In this document: positions 60,042 through 64,000 of the stretch, piece after piece
Layout of the letters: the number at the start of each line of letters is the position of its first letter
Position numbering within the stretch: the first letter of the stretch is position 1
NCBI RefSeq assembly: GCF_019929345.1
Contig: NZ_JAHZPJ010000001.1
Span: 186,001-250,000, forward strand
Direction: 5' to 3'
DNA: 64,000 nt
Source of the DNA: Streptococcus oralis
Lineage (GTDB): Bacteria; Bacillota; Bacilli; Lactobacillales; Streptococcaceae
Translations under genes and position numbers: made by a program
Notes under the pieces: generated by a model
Database searches by the model: none
The model's input: the letters and a program-made list of their open reading frames with translations, nothing else
What the model was told of the DNA's origin: nothing

Positions 60042-60692
60042 ATGACGCCAAATAAAGAAGACTACCTAAAATGTATTTATGAAATCGGTACGGAAATGCA
60101 AAAAATCACCAATAAAGAAATTGCTGCCCGTATGCAGGTCTCTCCACCTGCCGTAACAGAGATGATCAAACGCATGAAAAGTGAAAATCTCATCCTCAAG
60201 GACAAGGAGAACGGCTATCTATTGACAGATATTGGCCTCAAACTGGTCTCTGAGCTTTATCGTAAACACCGTTTGATTGAAGTCTTTCTAGTTCACCATC
60301 TAGACTATACCAGCGATCAAATCCACGAGGAAGCTGAGGTTCTAGAACACACTGTCTCTGACCTCTTTGTGGAGAGATTGGATAAACTGCTTGGCTTCCC
60401 TCAAACCTGCCCCCACGGAGGAACCATCCCAGCCAAGGGAGAGCTCTTGGTCGAAATCAACAACTTACCACTAGCAGAGACCAAAGAAGCCGGTACCTAC
60501 CTCCTGACTCGGGTTCATGATAGCTTTGATCTGCTCAAATACTTAGAAAAGCATGAAATTCATATCGGTGACCAACTCCAAGTCAAACAGTTTGATAATT
60601 TTTCCAATACCTTTACACTGGTCAACAAAGGTGAAGACCTCCAAATTAGTATGGATATCGCCAAACAACTCTATGTCGAAAAAATCAACTAA
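60042..60692 (+). CDS. psaR: manganese-dependent DtxR-family regulator PsaR/ScaR
   Basis: A 216-residue DtxR/MntR-type repressor: winged helix (K-E-I-A-A-R-M-Q-V-S-P-P-A-V-T-E-M-I near residues 25-42), dimer and metal domain with E-V-F-L-V-H-H-L near 76 and H-E-E-A-E-V-L-E-H-T near 95, then a FeoA-like SH3 domain. It represses psaBCA with Mn(II). The ATG at 60042 has GAGGG upstream. Placement next to tpx resembles S. gordonii scaR; in the S. pneumoniae genomes I recall psaR lies elsewhere. Confidence 0.93.
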   Translation: MTPNKEDYLKCIYEIGTEMQKITNKEIAARMQVSPPAVTEMIKRMKSENLILKDKENGYLLTDIGLKLVSELYRKHRLIEVFLVHHLDYTSDQIHEEAEVLEHTVSDLFVERLDKLLGFPQTCPHGGTIPAKGELLVEINNLPLAETKEAGTYLLTRVHDSFDLLKYLEKHEIHIGDQLQVKQFDNFSNTFTLVNKGEDLQISMDIAKQLYVEKIN

Positions 60693-60700
60693 CCCCTTGT

Positions 60701-60732
60701 TCCTGAAAGAAACTTCTTTCAGGGATTTTTTA
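60701..60732 (+). terminator. terminator of psaR
   Basis: CTGAAAGAA and TTCTTTCAG pair and are followed by GGATTTTTT. Confidence 0.75.
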
Positions 60733-60799
60733 TTATTTTAGTTGTAAGTCCCATTCTTTTGGTGTAGAATGAAGTTAGAGAAAAGAGGGAGGTCATCTT

Positions 60800-61213
60800 A
60801 TGAAAAAGCTATTTAGAATCCATTTTGCAACCATTGCACTCAGTGATTTGCTACTATTAGCAATTTTTATCTCCAAAACCGATCCCTCTGTAGAGTGGAT
60901 GCTACTCTCTGGCTTTATTTTCATCCTTGCTCAGGGACTACTGCTATTTCGCTTAGTCAACCGACTCAAAAATCAATTCGCTGAGATTTATCCTCAGATT
61001 AACAAAAAAATTCACCTCTACTATCTAGGGGTTCTCACCATTGATTTTCTATTATTTGTCCTTTTAGCCTTCACTAGTTATCAGCGATTTTCCTCTCTTA
61101 TGCCAATCGTTACTTCTTGTCATTCTACTTTTTATTATATAATGGCTAGCCACATAAGAGAAAACTATCCAGACTTTTACAACAAACACATTTCTTTCTG
61201 GAAGTGTTTATAA
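60800..61213 (+). CDS. small membrane protein of unknown function
   Basis: A 137-residue protein with about four helices (roughly 10-27, 32-52, 72-92, 98-118) and a His/Lys/Cys end (H-I-S-F-W-K-C-L). No family recognised. GGGAGG lies 6 bases before the start. Single gene that converges on dtd, sharing a bidirectional terminator at 61217-61241. Confidence 0.75.
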   Translation: MKKLFRIHFATIALSDLLLLAIFISKTDPSVEWMLLSGFIFILAQGLLLFRLVNRLKNQFAEIYPQINKKIHLYYLGVLTIDFLLFVLLAFTSYQRFSSLMPIVTSCHSTFYYIMASHIRENYPDFYNKHISFWKCL

Positions 61214-61216
61214 ACA

Positions 61217-61241
61217 AAAACCAAGCCAGCTGGGCTTGGTT
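61217..61241. terminator. bidirectional terminator between the 60.8 kb gene and dtd
   Basis: AAACCAAGCC-AGCT-GGGCTTGGTTT is a perfect palindrome with A and T runs at the sides. Confidence 0.8.
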
Positions 61242-61244
61242 TTC

Positions 61245-61688
61245 TTATCTATTTTTTGTATCAAGGATAATGGTGACCGGTCCGTCATTGACCAGCTCCA
61301 CCTGCATATCCGCTCCAAAGATGCCTGTCTGAACGGGCACTTCCTGAGCTAGCTTTTGGTTGAAAGCCTCATAGAAGGCAGCTGCCATATCCGGCTTGGC
61401 TGCTCCTGTATAGGCGGGACGATTGCCTTTCTTGGTATCCGCAAAGAGGGTAAACTGAGAAATAGAAAGGAATTCCCCTTCAATATCCTTGACAGACAGA
61501 TTCATCTTGCCTTCTGCATCTGAAAAAATCCGCATATTGACAAGCTTTCTCACAGCATAGTCCAGATCTTCCTCTTGGTCCTCTGGCCCAACACCGACCA
61601 GTAATAAAAGCCCCTGATTAATTTTTCCATGAACTTGGCCTTCGATACTCACTTGGGCTTTTTTAACCCGTTGGATAATGATTTTCAT
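61245..61688 (-). CDS. dtd: D-aminoacyl-tRNA deacylase
   Basis: A 147-residue DTD enzyme removing D-amino acids wrongly loaded on tRNA. Motifs: V-S-I-E-G-Q-V near the start, S-Q-F-T-L-F-A-D near residue 77 (holding the conserved S-Q-x-T) and N-x-G-P-V-T (N-D-G-P-V-T-I) near 133. Full length. It lies 29 bases after rel in the same direction, a conserved pair in streptococci. Confidence 0.95.
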   Translation of the reverse strand: MKIIIQRVKKAQVSIEGQVHGKINQGLLLLVGVGPEDQEEDLDYAVRKLVNMRIFSDAEGKMNLSVKDIEGEFLSISQFTLFADTKKGNRPAYTGAAKPDMAAAFYEAFNQKLAQEVPVQTGIFGADMQVELVNDGPVTIILDTKNR

Positions 61689-61717
61689 AATAGCCTTTCT
61701 AGTAAGAGCTAGGAGAA

Positions 61718-63934
61718 TTAGCCGTTGGTTCGTTTGACAGAGTAGACCTCTGGCACACTTTTAATCTTATCCACTACTGTCGTTAGAGTTGAGAGGTTGG
61801 AAATACCAAAGGAGACATGGATATTAGCAAATTTCATATCCTTGGTTGGTTGAGCATTAACGGTTGAGATATTCTTGGTTGTGTTGGAGAGAACTTGCAG
61901 AACATCATTTAAGAGTCCTGTACGGTTGAGACCATAGATATCGATGTGGGCAGTGTATTCCTTGCTTGAGAATTGATCTTCCCATTCCACATCAAGGAGA
62001 CGTTGCTCATAGTTTTCTTGGGCACGGAGATTCATACAGTCCACACGATGAATAGCTACACCGCGTCCCTTAGTAATGTAGCCGACAATGTCGTCACCCG
62101 GCACTGGATTACAACACTTGGCAATACGAACGAGGAGTCCTGAAGCACCTTCAATGATCACACCACCCTCATGCTTAACCTTGAGGGTTTCTTTGTTTTC
62201 GACCTTAACTTCGCCACCTTTGACAAGCTCTTCTGCTTCCGCCTTGGCCTTAGCGCGTTCTTCCTCACGACGTTCCTTTTCGGTCAAACGGTTAAAGACG
62301 GTAATAGCGCCAATTTCTCCAAAACCAATGGCTGCGTAGAGAGCCTCCTCTGTCTTGTAGCTGGTCTTTTGAAGAACCTCGTCCATATGGCGCTTGTCCA
62401 TAAACTTATTGGCTATATAGCCGTTTTCTTGGAACTGGGCCATCAACATTTCACGGCCCTTGTTAACGGATAATTCCTTGTCTTGATTTTTAAAGAACTG
62501 ACGAATCTTGTTGCGCGCCTTGCTGGTCTTGACCATGTTGAGCCAGTCACGACTCGGACCAAAGGAGTTGGGATTGGTGATAATTTCAACCTGATCCCCT
62601 GTCTTGAGCTTGGTTGTCAGCGGAACCATACGGCCATTGACCTTGGCGCCAGTCGCTTTTTCACCGACTTTGGTATGGATTTCATAGGCAAAGTCAATCG
62701 GTCCTGAATCTTTTGGAAGGGAGCGAACTGCACCATCAGGAGTAAAGACGTAAATCTCCTCCGCCAGATAGTTTTCCTTAACAGAGTCCACAAATTCCTT
62801 GGCATCATCAGCCTGGTCTTGGAGCTCCATCATCTCCTTGATCCAGTTCATCCCAATAGCAGATTCCTTGCTGTTGACCTGCCCTTTAATGCCTTTCTTA
62901 TAAGCCCAGTGAGCCGCAACCCCGTACTCAGCCACTTCGTGCATTTCTTTAGTACGAATCTGGAATTCAATCGGACCTTTTGGCCCATAAACAGTCGTAT
63001 GGATAGACTGGTAACCATTGGCCTTGCGATTGGCGATATAGTCTTTAAAGCGGCCTGGCATCGGTTTCCAAAGTTCATGCACATAACCTAGCATAGCATA
63101 GACATCACTCTGGGTATCTAAGATACAGCGAATGGCAATCAGGTCATAAATTTCCTCAAAGCGTTTCTTCTTATCCTGCATCTTGCGGTAAATCGAATAG
63201 ATATGCTTAGGACGACCATAGATTTTTCCTTTGAGATTGCGTTCGGTAGCATACTCTTCCAACTTGGTTACGACTTCATCGACCAAAGCCTCACGTTCTC
63301 TGCGTTTTTCCTTCATCATGTGAGTGATTTTGTAAAACTCAGTTGGATTGAGGTAACGGAAAGATAGATCTTCCAACTCCCACTTGACACTGGAAATCCC
63401 TAGACGATGAGCAAGTGGTGCGTAAATTTCCATGGTTTCTCTGGAGATCCGTTCTTGCTTGTCCTTTCGCAGGTGTTTGAGAGTCCGCATATTGTGCAAA
63501 CGATCCGATAATTTAACCAAGATAACACGGATATCCTCAGACATGGCCATAAGCATCTTGCGGTGATTTTCAGCCAATTGTTCCTCGAGTGATTTGTACT
63601 CAACCTTACCAAGCTTGGTCACCCCATCAACGATAATCCGAACATCATGACCGAACTCTCTCTCCAAATCATCCAGTGTCGCATCTGTGTCTTCAACAAC
63701 GTCATGCAAAAAACCACAGGCAACGGTTACGGCATCCAGCTTGAGCTTAGCCAGAATTCCTGCTACCTGAATGGGATGGATAATATAGGGCTCTCCTGAT
63801 TTCCGAAACTGCCCACTATGACAATCAACTGCGTAAATCAATGCTTTTTGTACAAAAGCAACGTCTTCCTTTGTTAAATATTCTTTCGTTAAAGCGACTA
63901 CCTGATCGCCCGTCAAATTCACTTCTTTCGGCAT
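61718..63934 (-). CDS. relA: bifunctional (p)ppGpp synthetase/hydrolase Rel
   Basis: A 738-residue long RSH protein. HD hydrolase domain (H-D-V-V-E-D-T near residue 77), synthetase domain ([10 protein letters not shown] near 240, Y-Q-S-I-H-T-T-V near 310), TGS domain (near 395-455), Zn-finger C-C-N-P-V-P-G-D near 612 and C-terminal ACT domain. Both active-site motifs look intact, so it should make and destroy the alarmone during amino-acid starvation. The ATG is at 63934, 66 bases from the window end; that end shows no further gene. Confidence 0.96.
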   Translation of the reverse strand: MPKEVNLTGDQVVALTKEYLTKEDVAFVQKALIYAVDCHSGQFRKSGEPYIIHPIQVAGILAKLKLDAVTVACGFLHDVVEDTDATLDDLEREFGHDVRIIVDGVTKLGKVEYKSLEEQLAENHRKMLMAMSEDIRVILVKLSDRLHNMRTLKHLRKDKQERISRETMEIYAPLAHRLGISSVKWELEDLSFRYLNPTEFYKITHMMKEKRREREALVDEVVTKLEEYATERNLKGKIYGRPKHIYSIYRKMQDKKKRFEEIYDLIAIRCILDTQSDVYAMLGYVHELWKPMPGRFKDYIANRKANGYQSIHTTVYGPKGPIEFQIRTKEMHEVAEYGVAAHWAYKKGIKGQVNSKESAIGMNWIKEMMELQDQADDAKEFVDSVKENYLAEEIYVFTPDGAVRSLPKDSGPIDFAYEIHTKVGEKATGAKVNGRMVPLTTKLKTGDQVEIITNPNSFGPSRDWLNMVKTSKARNKIRQFFKNQDKELSVNKGREMLMAQFQENGYIANKFMDKRHMDEVLQKTSYKTEEALYAAIGFGEIGAITVFNRLTEKERREEERAKAKAEAEELVKGGEVKVENKETLKVKHEGGVIIEGASGLLVRIAKCCNPVPGDDIVGYITKGRGVAIHRVDCMNLRAQENYEQRLLDVEWEDQFSSKEYTAHIDIYGLNRTGLLNDVLQVLSNTTKNISTVNAQPTKDMKFANIHVSFGISNLSTLTTVVDKIKSVPEVYSVKRTNG

Positions 63935-64000
63935 CTATACTCTCCAATTCTTCCTACCATTTTATCACTTTTTTAAGGATATGAAAACTAGAAAAGCTCT

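Noticed and set aside
62088..62473. Plus-strand frames inside rel
   Set aside because: Shadows of the conserved rel coding sequence; composition follows from the codons on the other strand.

Overview
The window is chromosomal DNA of a mitis-group Streptococcus, close to S. mitis, S. oralis or S. pneumoniae. The basis is gene content and wording: a pepO-psaBCA-tpx block with a PsaA/ScaA/FimA-type lipoprotein, a SpNOX-like NADPH oxidase, der-dnaI-dnaB-nrdR, gpmA, rarA followed by 6S RNA and tRNA-Lys, and a bifunctional Rel. PsaA has Cys in its S-E-G-C-F motif, as I recall for ScaA/FimA-type oral alleles rather than the pneumococcal Ala. Species cannot be fixed from the window alone.

Layout. 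1-4.2 kb: an LXG (type VIIb secretion) toxin locus with two helper proteins, two paralogous candidate immunity proteins and further membrane proteins. 4.2-4.9 kb: an IS110-type transposase remnant. 4.9-8.4 kb: a siderophore-type iron ABC transporter operon with a cytoplasmic esterase. 8.6-15.0 kb: a TelC/TipC interbacterial toxin operon, with telC interrupted by an in-frame TAA, an orphan 3' telC cassette, and six tandem tipC-like immunity genes. 15.4-27.7 kb: core genes (rpsO, a large FtsX-type exporter, gpmA, lemA and a TPM gene, der, a nitroreductase, dnaI, dnaB, nrdR) plus a decayed DUF4956 cluster. 27.8-33.7 kb: a GntR-controlled ABC exporter, lrgAB, marR, trxA, an aquaporin and a diacetyl/acetoin reductase.

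33.9-38.8 kb: a DUF2785 gene, then a third probable type VII locus. It resembles the staphylococcal TslA/TilA system (lipase domain first, helical secretion domain second), but the lipase gene appears split by two single-base deletions. 38.8-46.8 kb: pepF, rsmE, prmA, an AbiH phage-defence gene, a NUDIX hydrolase, an M50 protease, DUF3013 and rarA. 46.8-51.7 kb: 6S RNA, tRNA-Lys, a second divergent tRNA-Lys-like gene, membrane proteins, and a third partial copy of the tRNA 3' end, which looks like the scar of an integrated element. 51.8-64 kb: the NADPH oxidase, an MBL hydrolase, pepO, psaBCA, tpx, psaR, dtd and rel.

The most interesting theme is interbacterial competition. Three type VII effector-like loci sit within 37 kb, and none of the secretion machinery (EssC, EssB, EsaA) is in view. 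Two of the three toxins are disrupted while their candidate immunity genes remain open, and the tipC genes share near-identical ends with mosaic middles. That pattern suggests a disarmed strain that keeps and diversifies protection. Other notable items are paired operators linking a Cys-rich MarR to trxA, a palindrome over the NADPH oxidase promoter, and a DUF308-like membrane domain fused to a possible papain-like domain.
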